Part shown: one piece after another, positions 6,050 to 14,369 of the stretch
How positions within the stretch are numbered: the stretch's first letter is position 1
Layout: each line of letters begins with the position of its first letter
Assembly (NCBI GenBank): GCA_000436075.1
Contig: FR884627.1
Location: forward strand, 20,516 to 40,781
Length of the DNA stretch: 20,266 nucleotides
Direction: 5' to 3'
Source: Eggerthella sp. CAG:209
GTDB taxonomy: Bacteria > Actinomycetota > Coriobacteriia > Coriobacteriales > Eggerthellaceae
Notes under the pieces: model-generated
What the model was told of the DNA's origin: nothing
Databases searched by the model: none
What the model saw: only the letters and a program-made list of their open reading frames with translations
Translations under genes and position numbers: made by a program

Positions 6050-6955
6050 CTAGTTGGCCACAGCAAGGCTGCTCAAATCACCTGTGATCTTGCCTTCAAG
6101 GGGCTTATTGCATATATACGAAATGCCCACAGCAGGACCCACATGCAACCCAACAACCGGACTAACAGGAATCACGCGAACCTCTCGCTTAAGGAAAGGC
6201 TCGAAGAATTCCTTTGCCCACTCTACGGCAGGAGCTTTGTCTCCGATGTAATGCACCACCAAGTCCTTCAAACCACCGCAGGTTTCAATATCGTGCTCTA
6301 AGATTTCCTGGATCTTGACAAGAGCCTTCTTGCGGGTTCGGACTTTCGCCATAGGCTCAGGCGTACCGTCGACCACCGTCAAAACTGGCGCCAACTTGAT
6401 AAGGTTGCCCAAAAGCGCCGCCGCACCGCCAATACGGCCGCCTTTTTTCAAGAAGGTAAGCGATTCAGGCGTGAAAAGGAAGCGTGTGCTCTTGATGGCT
6501 TCAAGAACCGTCTGGGCGGCCTCGGCAAGCGTCTTGCCTTCCCTCACCGCACGAGCGCCTTCCAAAACGGGAAATGCCTCGTCAAAACCACAGGACGATG
6601 AATCGATCATGCAATACTTGAAGTTGATATTGCGCGACTCTACAGAGCGGGCAGCGCGCAACACGCCATCGAAGGCACCGGAAAGACCCGTAGAAATCCA
6701 AATACCCAGGACCTCATGGCCCGCCTTCGCAAACGATTCGAACAGTTCTTCGAGCGTGCTCTGCGAAGGCTGGCTCGAAGTTGGAGGGTTATCGGCCATG
6801 TCGTAGATGCGCGTATAGAAATCATCGAGATCCATCGTGGCATCAACATGCTCGTGTCCATCTTCGTTCAAGAACAAGGACACAACTTCGATGTTTTCTT
6901 CTTCGATCAATTCCTTAGGCAACGAGGCTACGGAGTCGGTAACGACTTTGATCAT
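6050..6955 (-). CDS. DegV family fatty-acid-binding protein (second paralogue, canonical motifs)
   Basis: A 301-residue DegV protein, upstream in transcription of the other paralogue. It begins VVTDSVASLP, carries PTSSQPS (58-64), STGLSGAF (88-95), KKGGRI and VVGLHVGPAVG, so all binding positions of the FakB/DegV fold are kept. The frame stays open upstream to 7522, but that part lies antisense-free over pncB in another frame and has no family similarity. The ATG at 6955 has AAAGGAG about nine bases upstream and starts the conserved fold directly. A strong hairpin sits just before this ribosome site. Role as in the paralogue: carrying fatty acids to an acyl kinase, inferred from the family. 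Confidence 0.93.
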   Translation of the reverse strand: MIKVVTDSVASLPKELIEEENIEVVSLFLNEDGHEHVDATMDLDDFYTRIYDMADNPPTSSQPSQSTLEELFESFAKAGHEVLGIWISTGLSGAFDGVLRAARSVESRNINFKYCMIDSSSCGFDEAFPVLEGARAVREGKTLAEAAQTVLEAIKSTRFLFTPESLTFLKKGGRIGGAAALLGNLIKLAPVLTVVDGTPEPMAKVRTRKKALVKIQEILEHDIETCGGLKDLVVHYIGDKAPAVEWAKEFFEPFLKREVRVIPVSPVVGLHVGPAVGISYICNKPLEGKITGDLSSLAVAN

Positions 6956-6972
6956 TCGGCACAGCTCCTTTC

Positions 6973-7004
6973 GCAAAGGCGGCGCGCCAGGGCGCAGCCG
7001 CCTT
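6973..7004 (-). terminator. Strong hairpin between pncB and the DegV pair
   Basis: AAGGCGGC-GCGC (6976-6987) pairs with GCGC-A-GCCGCCTT (6992-7004), 12 pairs with one bulge and a four-base loop. Only a short T run (with the stem, TTT) follows on the minus strand. It lies 93 bases after the pncB stop and right before the DegV ribosome site. It could be a weak terminator, a processing site or a leader hairpin. Confidence 0.45.
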
Positions 7005-7097
7005 ACCACAGCTAGGCTAAGCATCTGCTGACTATTTCCAGATCGCCCCAGCAACAAACAACTTGCAGGACGAAACAAATCAAGCGTACTTGGGATT

Positions 7098-8552
7098 CTA
7101 CGAAAGTCCCAAAAGACGCGAGACCAAATCGCGTCGGCGATAGAACAGAGAGTATTCCAAACCGACTGGATAAGAATGCGGGTTGACAATGCGCTTCTGG
7201 CTTTCGTCGAGCAAAGCAAGCTGTTCTCGGCAGCGATCTCGTGCAACCATTGCGTCACGCGCCTCAGCATCGAGCACAACCTTGCCCGCGCGGGCAAGCG
7301 GCTCAAGGAGCGTTTCGTAACGAAGACCGGAAAGATCTTTTTGGCGCAACTCGTCTGCAGGGTCAACAATGCGTTCGCTCGAAACAGGATACAGAACATC
7401 AAAAACCATGTCTCCCGCAATGGTTCCCGATTCGTGGAAATAGCGACGAACGTCAAGAATTCCGGGAACAGTTTGTTTGGAACTCTGCCCCGTAACTTTG
7501 ACACAGGGTTCCCATTCTCCACCCTTCATGCGCTTTGCCGCCAGTTTGTATACGCCGCCAAGCGCTGGCTGATCGTAAGCGGTAACCAACTTGGTGCCCA
7601 CGCCCCAAGAAGCAACTTTGGCACCCGAGTCGCGGATAGACTTGATGGCAAACTCGTCCAAATCATTCGAAAGAACCACGCCAGTCTCGGTAAGGCCCGC
7701 CTCATCAAGCATGGCACGAGCTTGCTTGGCATTCCACGCCAGATCGCCCGAATCGATGCGGATGCCAGCCAGGTGCTCGCCGCGCGCTTTCATTTCAAGA
7801 CCAACGGTAATGGCATTTTTCATGCCCTGGGCTACATCGTAGGTATCTACAAGCAATACGCAGTTCGTGGGAAATTCTTTGGCATATGCGCGAAATGCCT
7901 CGAGCTCATCGTCAAACGCCATAACCCACGCATGTGCATGGGTGCCAGAGACCGGCAAGCCGTACTCACGACCAGCAAGCACGTTTGAAGTAGAAGCACA
8001 GCCGCCCACGATGCATGCGCGAGAAGCACGCATGCCGCCCGATTCGCCTTGGGCGCGGCGTAAGCCAAATTCTGCCACGGGAGTTTCAGCGGCAAGACAA
8101 ACGCGCGCTGCCTTAGTTGCGGCAAGAGTTTCAAAATTAACGCAGTTCAGCAGCTGCGTTTCCAGAAGCTGGCACTGAACGATAGGGCCGGTTACGCGAA
8201 CGATGGGATCATTCGGGAACACTACCGTGCCTTCACGTACGGCGTCGATCTCGACAGTAAGCTCGAGCGTGCGCAGATACTCAAGAAAATCAGGATTGAA
8301 TAGCTTACCGCCGCCTGGCGCATTGATAGAAGCAAGATACTCTACGCTTTCGTCGGAGAACGAGAAGTTCTCCACCACTTCAGCGATATGATCCATGCCG
8401 CTGGCAATAGCGTATCCGCCCTTAAACGGCGGTTCGCGGAAGAAGATATGGAAGCATCCCTCTTCCTCAAGTTTTCCACAGGCCCAGTAACCCTGAGCCA
8501 TGGTTATCTGATACAGGTCCGTTAAAAGAGCATAATCGTCATTGTTGTTCAT
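7098..8552 (-). CDS. pncB: Nicotinate phosphoribosyltransferase
   Basis: A 484-residue enzyme that joins nicotinate to phosphoribosyl pyrophosphate to give nicotinate mononucleotide in the Preiss-Handler NAD salvage route. It opens with the typical LLTDLYQITMAQGYW (residues about 9-23). It carries SGTHAHAWV around residue 203, containing the histidine that is phosphorylated in the ATP-coupled reaction, and GIRIDSGDL, a phosphate/PRPP-binding loop. The length is normal for the family. The ATG at 8552 overlaps the end of ricT by 14 bases and has an AGGGGGAAGG ribosome site about eight bases upstream, so translation is likely coupled. It is the last gene of the seven-gene block before the DegV hairpin. 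Confidence 0.97.
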   Translation of the reverse strand: MNNNDDYALLTDLYQITMAQGYWACGKLEEEGCFHIFFREPPFKGGYAIASGMDHIAEVVENFSFSDESVEYLASINAPGGGKLFNPDFLEYLRTLELTVEIDAVREGTVVFPNDPIVRVTGPIVQCQLLETQLLNCVNFETLAATKAARVCLAAETPVAEFGLRRAQGESGGMRASRACIVGGCASTSNVLAGREYGLPVSGTHAHAWVMAFDDELEAFRAYAKEFPTNCVLLVDTYDVAQGMKNAITVGLEMKARGEHLAGIRIDSGDLAWNAKQARAMLDEAGLTETGVVLSNDLDEFAIKSIRDSGAKVASWGVGTKLVTAYDQPALGGVYKLAAKRMKGGEWEPCVKVTGQSSKQTVPGILDVRRYFHESGTIAGDMVFDVLYPVSSERIVDPADELRQKDLSGLRYETLLEPLARAGKVVLDAEARDAMVARDRCREQLALLDESQKRIVNPHSYPVGLEYSLFYRRRDLVSRLLGLS

Positions 8553-9936
8553 TCGTGCTGCCTTCCCCCTGAGCCTTACGGCGACGGCGGCGGGGCTTGC
8601 GATGAGCTACTTCGCCCTGCTTGCCGGTATTCGAACCGTTGGCCGTATGCTCCCCTTGTTGCTTTCGAGGTGCATTGCGCACACCCGAAGATTTACGGCC
8701 GGGACGCTTTGCGCCCTGGTCGGAGTTGCTTTTCTTGCGCTCTTCGCTGCGCTGGTTCTGCTGACCCTGCTTGCCCTGCTGCTGGGGTTTGCTTCCTTTG
8801 CCTGAGCCACGGCGCGAACGGCGCGACTGACCCTCGTTCTTTTTCTGAGAAGCAGATTTCTTCTGATCCTGAGAGTCTTCGCCCTTGTTAGCGGATTGGC
8901 CTTCGGCGCCCGATGAACCGCTGCGACTACGACGGCGGCGGGGCTTGCGATGGGCGTCTTCCTTTTCACGCTCGCTTTTGCGGGCTTTACGCGATTCGTT
9001 ATCAGCGAGCTTTTCGTTGCCGCTGAACGAAGTAACTTCGAAGGCGGTGGTGCCGAATACATCGAGGGGATCGGGAGAAGCATACTTCTCGAACACTTCC
9101 TCGGATACACCAGTGGGACGCTTTCCTTCGCCGTTGTATTCCATTTCCGCAAGCGGAACCTTGATGGACTTGCCGTCTTCCAGTTGAAGGGTGACGCGCT
9201 CCAAAGGAACATTGATTTCTGTTACGCGGGCAACGCCGCCAGGCACCTCAACCTTTGCGCCATGCTTAGGAGCACGGGAATTAACCTCTTTATAGGTTTC
9301 ATACTCGTAACGCAAGCAGCACATGAGTCTGCCGCAGCATCCCGATATTTTCTGAGGGTTGAGCGACAGATTCTGCTCCTTTGCCATACGGATAGAAACA
9401 GGAGAAAACTCTCCACCCAAACGCTTGCAGCAGAGCTCTTGGCCGCAATGGCCCAAGCCACCCACCAAACGAGCCCCATCGCGCACGCCAATCTGGCGCA
9501 TGTCTACGCGCACATGGAAATGACCGGCGAGCTTGCGCACCAAGTCGCGAAAATCTACGCGCTCCTCAGCCTCGAAATAGAACACCGCCTTGTCGCCATC
9601 GAACAGGAACTCCACCATAACGGGACGCATTTGGTCGCTTGCACCTTCGGCAAACTCCTTGAACACAACCAGCGCCTCTTCGCCCTGCTGGGCCAATTCG
9701 TCTGCGCGCTGGACGTCTTCTTCCGTCGCAATGCGAATAACCGGCTTCAACGGCGATTTCAGATCGGCGATAAGCTCATCGCTGACCTCCATGATATCGG
9801 CCGTTGCCGTGCCGAACTCAGTTCCGCGTTCCGTTTTAACGATTACGTGATCGTTTGCCTTAACGTCTATGTCGCCCGGGTCGAACCAGAGGACCTTGGT
9901 TCCCGCTTGCATCTTAATAGGTGTTACCCGAACCAT
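8539..9936 (-). CDS. ricT: RicT/YaaT-type PSP1 domain protein with long basic tail
   Basis: A 465-residue homologue of Bacillus RicT, which with RicA and RicF forms an Fe-S complex that helps RNase Y mature messages and affects development. Residues 1-280 hold the conserved PSP1 region. This includes the cysteine motifs CGQELCC (C164, C169, C170) and GCCGRLMCC (C200, C201, C206, C207), which fit the cluster ligands. Residues about 310-465 are a low-complexity Lys/Arg/Ser/Gln tail holding AHRKPRRRR twice; Bacillus RicT (about 275 residues) lacks it. The ATG overlaps holB by 23 bases and has AGAGAGG six bases before it. The order tmk, holB, ricT is as in Bacillus. The tail is inferred to bind RNA, DNA or anionic surfaces. 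RicA and RicF partners are not in the window. Confidence 0.93.
   Translation of the reverse strand: MVRVTPIKMQAGTKVLWFDPGDIDVKANDHVIVKTERGTEFGTATADIMEVSDELIADLKSPLKPVIRIATEEDVQRADELAQQGEEALVVFKEFAEGASDQMRPVMVEFLFDGDKAVFYFEAEERVDFRDLVRKLAGHFHVRVDMRQIGVRDGARLVGGLGHCGQELCCKRLGGEFSPVSIRMAKEQNLSLNPQKISGCCGRLMCCLRYEYETYKEVNSRAPKHGAKVEVPGGVARVTEINVPLERVTLQLEDGKSIKVPLAEMEYNGEGKRPTGVSEEVFEKYASPDPLDVFGTTAFEVTSFSGNEKLADNESRKARKSEREKEDAHRKPRRRRSRSGSSGAEGQSANKGEDSQDQKKSASQKKNEGQSRRSRRGSGKGSKPQQQGKQGQQNQRSEERKKSNSDQGAKRPGRKSSGVRNAPRKQQGEHTANGSNTGKQGEVAHRKPRRRRRKAQGEGSTNEQQ
8582..8952 (-). repeat. 23-base direct repeat in the ricT tail
   Basis: The same 23 bases occur at 8582-8604 and 8930-8952, in frame, and encode the duplicated AHRKPRRRR motif. 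The copies bracket the rest of the low-complexity tail. Recombination between them would delete about 116 codons without breaking the frame. Confidence 0.8.
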
Positions 9937-11044
9937 GTAGAACCTCTCTTATCGTGAACAGAAGCGTGTCCAAGCACGTTTCTGGAGAAACATTATAACT
10001 AAGCGCTTCGTCGGTCTTATACGCTTCGCGCAATGCGCGCATCAGACCCTCAACGTTTACCCTGGCTGCCGCCGCTTCTACGGCAGGACGCTGGTCAATG
10101 TTCACCATCAGCTCAGGAGTGCCTGAAACCACCATAAGAACATCGCGCAGCCACGAGCGGATAATCGCGGTCATCTGTCTGAGCGAAGTGCGCGTTGCCT
10201 GGGTAAGGGCACGTTTATGGCGCAGTTCGATTTGGCGCATGGCTGTTTTCGTAAGAAAATCAGCAGATTCCGCCAATTCCTCACTCTGCTCGGTTCGCAC
10301 GTTGTCGAGCGGGGCCTTTGCACGTTCGATGAGTTCAGCGGCGTACTCAAGCACATCGCGGGCATCGGCAACGGACAAACCAGCCAGGACTTCCATCACG
10401 CGAGCGCGGAATTCGGTGCGCTCACTGCTTTTGGCAAACGAGATAGCCTGCGTAATGGAGCCATCACACGCCTCGATTGCCATACGGGCGCGCTCGGGGG
10501 TTACCCCAACCTTTTGGGAAAGGATTCCCGCCGCCTCTCGGGCGGGAATATGGCGAAAGGGAACCACCTGGCAGCGAGAAACTATGGTGGGGAGCACACC
10601 CTCGCGGGTACGACCCAGAAGAATGAACACCACACCAGGCACCGGCTCTTCAAGGGTCTTCAGAAAAGCATTCGCCGCCTGAGTTCCTAAAAGATCGACG
10701 CGATCGAGGATATACACCTTGCTTTTTGCACGAATGGGCGCAAGCGAAACATCGGAAACGATTTCCCTGACCTGTTCGACCAAGTAGCCTTGGGCTCCCT
10801 CGGGGGCGTAATAATGCACATCGGGATGACGGCGACGCAACACGCGGGCGCAATCATCGCATTCACCGCAGCCATTCTTTTCACACAGGATTGCCTGGGC
10901 GAAAGCGTATGCCGCAGATGTTTTGTTGGAGCCGGCAGGTCCCGTAAGCAAGTAAGCATGGCTTACCCGACCCGAAGCTATCGTCGCGCGAAAGAACTCG
11001 CGCACACGAAGCTGACCAAGCACTCCGTCGAAGACATCAGCCAC
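9914..11044 (-). CDS. holB: DNA polymerase III delta' subunit (clamp loader)
   Basis: An AAA+ clamp-loader subunit that, with delta and tau/gamma, loads the sliding clamp on DNA. It begins FDGVLGQLRVREFF, then shows a P-loop GPAGSNKT (residues about 35-42) and a four-Cys zinc module CEKNGCGECDDC (C54, C59, C62, C65). These are followed by VYILDRVD as Walker B, LKTLEEP and the sensor SRC. The P-loop is more complete than in E. coli HolB. I choose GTG at 11044 because AGGTGAG lies seven bases before it; GTG at 11056 in the same frame overlaps the tmk stop and lacks a ribosome site, but would add four residues. It lies directly between tmk and ricT, as in the Bacillus tmk-holB-ricT region. Confidence 0.95.
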   Translation of the reverse strand: MADVFDGVLGQLRVREFFRATIASGRVSHAYLLTGPAGSNKTSAAYAFAQAILCEKNGCGECDDCARVLRRRHPDVHYYAPEGAQGYLVEQVREIVSDVSLAPIRAKSKVYILDRVDLLGTQAANAFLKTLEEPVPGVVFILLGRTREGVLPTIVSRCQVVPFRHIPAREAAGILSQKVGVTPERARMAIEACDGSITQAISFAKSSERTEFRARVMEVLAGLSVADARDVLEYAAELIERAKAPLDNVRTEQSEELAESADFLTKTAMRQIELRHKRALTQATRTSLRQMTAIIRSWLRDVLMVVSGTPELMVNIDQRPAVEAAAARVNVEGLMRALREAYKTDEALSYNVSPETCLDTLLFTIREVLHGSGNTY

Positions 11045-11048
11045 CGTG

Positions 11049-11795
11049 CTACTCACCTAAGTTGATCTGGGCTTTTTTATCGGTGTTGCGCTCGAGGATA
11101 GATTCGAAGAATCCGGGCTGCCACACAGGACTCGAGGCATCCCAGCTGAATATGTCAGAAAGCTCCTTGAATATGGTTCGAGCCGTTTTGTCTTTGGAGC
11201 CCGCAGAGGAAACGACGCGAATGCGCTGGGGGTTTTCTGCTGCAATGCGCATAAATGCGCTATTCACACGTGCATGGAAATCGGCGCCTGCCTGCTCAAG
11301 CCTGTCGGCATCTCCGTGATGGGTAGCTCGTTCAAGCCCTTCTTCAGCGGGAGCTTCGGTGGTGAGCAGGATGGTGCGACAGGGATGCACCCCTTGACAG
11401 GCGAACACATTAGCCTGGTGCACAAACGATACGGGAAGACCGCGACCATACGCCTGATAGGCAACCGTAGAATCATAGAACCTGTCGAGCAGGACAACCG
11501 CCCCTCGCGCAAGCGCAGGAATGATAGTCTCTTTTACGATTTGAGCACGAGCAGCTTCGTAGATGAGCAACTCGGCCTGATCGGACATAGCTGAATTTTC
11601 GGGATTAAGGACAATCGAGCGCAGCGCTTCACCAATGGCAGTGCCGCCAGGCTCGCGCAAGCACAGAACCTCATGCCCCATTTTGCGCAGGCACTCAGCC
11701 AAAAACGTGATATGCGTTGTTTTACCGGCGCCATCTCCACCTTCAAAGGTGATGAAAATTCCAGGTCCGACAGTAGTATCCTGCGCAGTGGCCAC
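11049..11795 (-). CDS. tmk: Thymidylate kinase
   Basis: Phosphorylates dTMP to dTDP with ATP. The 248-residue protein has the P-loop FEGGDGAGKTT (17-27), REPGGT, which binds the nucleotide base and P-loop arginine region, and LDRFYDSTVAYQ, the DR(Y/F/H) motif. The last about 35 residues after the core, ending in Lys/Gln-rich residues, are beyond the usual 205-215-residue length. The frame extends upstream to 11912, but that part overlaps the fumarase beta gene. GTG at 11795 has AGGA eight bases upstream and lies 13 bases after the fumarase stop, so it is the likely start. ThyX, the dTMP source, is encoded about 7 kb upstream on the same strand. Confidence 0.95.
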   Translation of the reverse strand: MATAQDTTVGPGIFITFEGGDGAGKTTHITFLAECLRKMGHEVLCLREPGGTAIGEALRSIVLNPENSAMSDQAELLIYEAARAQIVKETIIPALARGAVVLLDRFYDSTVAYQAYGRGLPVSFVHQANVFACQGVHPCRTILLTTEAPAEEGLERATHHGDADRLEQAGADFHARVNSAFMRIAAENPQRIRVVSSAGSKDKTARTIFKELSDIFSWDASSPVWQPGFFESILERNTDKKAQINLGE

Positions 11796-11808
11796 TCGTA
11801 AATTCCTA

Positions 11809-12348
11809 TCAGTCGAGAGAGTAAATGTCTTCGCCCATCGTGTCGATACCGACGAAAACGGGGAAATCGGAGACGATGATCTTTCGCAACGCCTCGGTAC
11901 CCAAGTCATCATACGCTAACGTTTCACACGATTCTATGCACTTCGCAAGAAACGCAGCAGCGCCGCCAACAGCCACAAAGTACACCGCGCCATTGTCTAT
12001 GCAGGCTTGGCGAACCGCTTCGGAACGATGGCCTTTGCCCACTGTTGCGGCGAGGCCACAATCCATAAGACGGGGAGCCGCGAAGTCCATTCGCGAAGCA
12101 GTGGTGGGGCCAATGGCGCCAAACGGGCGCCCCGCCGCCGAGGGGGTTGGCCCTGCATAGAAAATGGTCTGGCCTGTTAAGCCATACGGCAGTTCTTTGC
12201 TTTCCCCCATTTCGGCAAGCAAACGTTGATGACCTGCATCGCGCAGCGTGAAAAGAGGACCGGAAAGCAAGCATGCTTGACCGGCGTGCAATTCTTTTGC
12301 CTCTTCGGGATTTAAGGGAAGAGTAAGGCGTATTGGATCAGCCGGCAT
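11809..12348 (-). CDS. Class I fumarate hydratase, beta (C-terminal) subunit
   Basis: A 179-residue protein matching the C-terminal domain of Fe-S class I fumarases and L-tartrate dehydratases. It carries the substrate-binding region YAGPTP followed by GPTTASRMD, the GKGHRSE segment and VFVGIDTMGED at the end. With the alpha subunit it interconverts fumarate and malate. The ATG at 12348 is two bases after the alpha stop, with AAGGGGAA overlapping that stop, so expression is coupled. Tartrate dehydratase is the main alternative; malate dehydrogenase immediately upstream favours fumarase. Confidence 0.93.
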   Translation of the reverse strand: MPADPIRLTLPLNPEEAKELHAGQACLLSGPLFTLRDAGHQRLLAEMGESKELPYGLTGQTIFYAGPTPSAAGRPFGAIGPTTASRMDFAAPRLMDCGLAATVGKGHRSEAVRQACIDNGAVYFVAVGGAAAFLAKCIESCETLAYDDLGTEALRKIIVSDFPVFVGIDTMGEDIYSLD

Positions 12349-12350
12349 GA

Positions 12351-13235
12351 CTATTCCCCTTCCGATTCAGAGACTTTGACAACATGCGTGGGAATATCGA
12401 CCGTAGCGCGACGGGTGGCAGAGCAGCTCATGTTCACAGCCACGGGAAGTGCAGCAATGTGACACGGAGCTGTCGAGACCCGTACGCCCAATGCCGTGGT
12501 TTGGCCGCCCAATGCCCCCGCGCCAATTCCCGTTGCATTAATTGCGGAAAGCAATTCCGCTTCAAATACAGCAGCGTCGGGATCGGGGTTCACAGTGCCA
12601 AGCGGGCGCATCAAAGCGCGCTTAGCCAACCCACCAACCTTGTCAAACGTGACACCCACGCCTACGCCCACCACCAAAGGAGGGCAAGCGTTTGCGGCCT
12701 TTTCACGCACACAGGCAAGCACGGTATCGATAACACCCTGCTTGCCAGCGCTTGGCGTAAGCATAACCACACGGCTGGCATTGTCGGAGCCGCCGCCTTT
12801 CAGCATCACATGCAAACGGCAAACCCCCGGCTCATCGACAAAATGAACCTCGCAGAAAGCCGGTGTATTGTCTTGCGTGTTGCCGCGGTCGAACAGCGCA
12901 TCTTTTACCACCGATTTACGCAAACGCGCATCGATGTAAGATTTTGCAACCGCATCGTTCACACGAGAGAACACATTACCAGGAACCAGCACGTCAGGGC
13001 CGGCTTCCAAGCACACCCATACCGTACCCGTGTCTTGACAGATAGGCACGCAGTCATCTGCGGCAACGCAAGCATTTTGCACCAGCTGGTCCAAAACGAT
13101 GCGAGCACGGGCTCCGGTCTCGGTTTCACGGGCAGCAACCAAACCCGACAAGATATCGTCGGGAACGCGCGTGGCCAGCTGCGGGATAAGAGGCAGCAGC
13201 GCCGCCTCGATATCGCCAGGGGTTACCGTTAGCAT
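12351..13235 (-). CDS. Class I fumarate hydratase, alpha (N-terminal, Fe-S) subunit
   Basis: A 294-residue catalytic subunit that carries a [4Fe-4S] cluster whose free iron activates the substrate. Expected ligands are C66 (PICQDTG), C184 (NACPPLVVGVGVG) and one of C258 or C271 near APCHIAALPVAVN. LKGGGSDNASR (146-155) is the conserved substrate loop. The size is normal for two-subunit class I fumarases of anaerobes; oxygen would damage the cluster, which suits an anaerobic host. AAGGTGA lies four bases before the ATG. It follows mdh by 22 bases, so malate made by one enzyme passes to the other, probably towards fumarate respiration or biosynthetic supply. Confidence 0.94.
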   Translation of the reverse strand: MLTVTPGDIEAALLPLIPQLATRVPDDILSGLVAARETETGARARIVLDQLVQNACVAADDCVPICQDTGTVWVCLEAGPDVLVPGNVFSRVNDAVAKSYIDARLRKSVVKDALFDRGNTQDNTPAFCEVHFVDEPGVCRLHVMLKGGGSDNASRVVMLTPSAGKQGVIDTVLACVREKAANACPPLVVGVGVGVTFDKVGGLAKRALMRPLGTVNPDPDAAVFEAELLSAINATGIGAGALGGQTTALGVRVSTAPCHIAALPVAVNMSCSATRRATVDIPTHVVKVSESEGE

Positions 13236-13257
13236 GTAGTCACCTTAGAACGTTTGC

Positions 13258-14181
13258 TTACTCGGGAAGATTCTCGAGACCCTTCTTAACGCTGGCAGCA
13301 GATTCCTGCAGGGCAGCCAGCTCTTCGGGGGTGAGGTCGAACTCGACGATCTCTTCAACACCGCCCTTGCCCAAACGTACGGGGATGTTCATGTACAGGT
13401 CGTTCAGACCGTACTGGCCGTCGATGTAAGCGCAAACGCTCAGTACTTCCTTGGAGTCGGTAAGGATAGCCTCGACCATCTTGGCAATAGAAGCGCCTGG
13501 GGCGTAATAGGCAGAGCCCGTCTTCAGGAAGGAAACAACTTCAGCGCCGCCCTTGGTGCAACGCTTGGTAACCTCGGCAATGTCCTCTTCGCTCATAAGC
13601 TCGGTAATGGGAGTGCCCTTGACGGTGGTGAAGCGAGGCCAGCAAACCATGCCCTCACCGTGAGCTCCAAGTGCCCAAGCGGTAACATCAGCGGGGTCGC
13701 AGCCAAGCTTTTCGCATACCGCAAAAGACAAACGGGAAGAATCGAGCACGCCGCCCATGCCCATAAGACGGTTGGAAGGCAGACCGGACTTCTTGAAAGC
13801 CAGGTAAGTCATAACGTCAAGCGGGTTGGTAACACAAATATAGATAGCGTTCGGAGAAGCAGCCATTGCCTGCTCGATAACAGAAGACATGATGCCGGAG
13901 TTAACACCAAGCAGGTCTTCACGGGTCATGCCAGGTTTGCGAGCGATGCCGGCGGTGATTACCACGATGTCGGAATCAGTGGTTGCCGCATAGTCGTTAG
14001 TGCCCGTTACCTTAACGGTGAACTTTTCCACCGAACGCATGTGCATCATATCAAGCGCCTTGCCCTGAGGAAGACCCTCTGCCACGTCCACCAAAACGAC
14101 GTCGGCGAGATTCTTGGAAGCGATGATGTGCGCAGCGGTTGCGCCAACATTGCCTGCACCTACGATAGTGACCTTGCTCAT
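13258..14181 (-). CDS. mdh: Malate dehydrogenase (LDH-like type)
   Basis: A 307-residue NAD-dependent enzyme interconverting malate and oxaloacetate. The dinucleotide motif is GAGNVGAT (8-15). R81 in IARKPGMTRED is the residue position that selects malate over lactate, with R87 and R150 as the substrate arginines and H174 in GAHGEG as the catalytic base. The frame runs ten codons upstream, but the ATG at 14181 has GGAGGA just before it and starts the conserved strand directly. It heads the seven-gene block. The upstream 188 bases contain AT-rich DNA on the minus strand, from which no clean promoter could be chosen, and the topA terminator. Confidence 0.96.
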   Translation of the reverse strand: MSKVTIVGAGNVGATAAHIIASKNLADVVLVDVAEGLPQGKALDMMHMRSVEKFTVKVTGTNDYAATTDSDIVVITAGIARKPGMTREDLLGVNSGIMSSVIEQAMAASPNAIYICVTNPLDVMTYLAFKKSGLPSNRLMGMGGVLDSSRLSFAVCEKLGCDPADVTAWALGAHGEGMVCWPRFTTVKGTPITELMSEEDIAEVTKRCTKGGAEVVSFLKTGSAYYAPGASIAKMVEAILTDSKEVLSVCAYIDGQYGLNDLYMNIPVRLGKGGVEEIVEFDLTPEELAALQESAASVKKGLENLPE

Positions 14182-14328
14182 TATTCCTCCTGAACGGTTT
14201 GGATTCGCCACGTGCCCTCACGACACGTAATTTTTTTATTTTACTCTTTCTTTATTTCCTCTATGGAAAAACACAAGCTACTCTTGCATGTCTGCCGTTC
14301 ACCTTTCTCCCTCGAGCGCTCAAAGGGG

Positions 14329-14364
14329 AAACACATAAAGAAAGCGCCCACAGGGGGCGCTTTC
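14329..14364 (-). terminator. Rho-independent terminator of topA
   Basis: GAAAGCGCCC (14340-14349) and GGGCGCTTTC (14355-14364) form a perfect ten-pair stem with a five-base loop. On the minus strand it is followed by TTTATGTGTTT. It begins five bases after the topA stop, separating topA from the mdh operon. Confidence 0.9.
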
Positions 14365-14369
14365 AGGAA

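Noticed and set aside
6956..7522. N-terminal extension of the second DegV protein
   Set aside because: The open frame extends upstream across pncB, but the conserved fold and the ribosome site place the start at 6955.
8582..8952. CRISPR-like repeats
   Set aside because: Only two copies, in frame inside ricT, with coding low-complexity sequence between them.
8950..9957. 335-codon plus-strand open frame opposite ricT
   Set aside because: Opposite strand encodes the conserved PSP1 domain with all cysteines; this frame has no domain.
12351..13235. L-tartrate dehydratase instead of fumarase
   Set aside because: The families share the fold and motifs, so sequence alone does not exclude it, but adjacency to malate dehydrogenase makes fumarase the better call.
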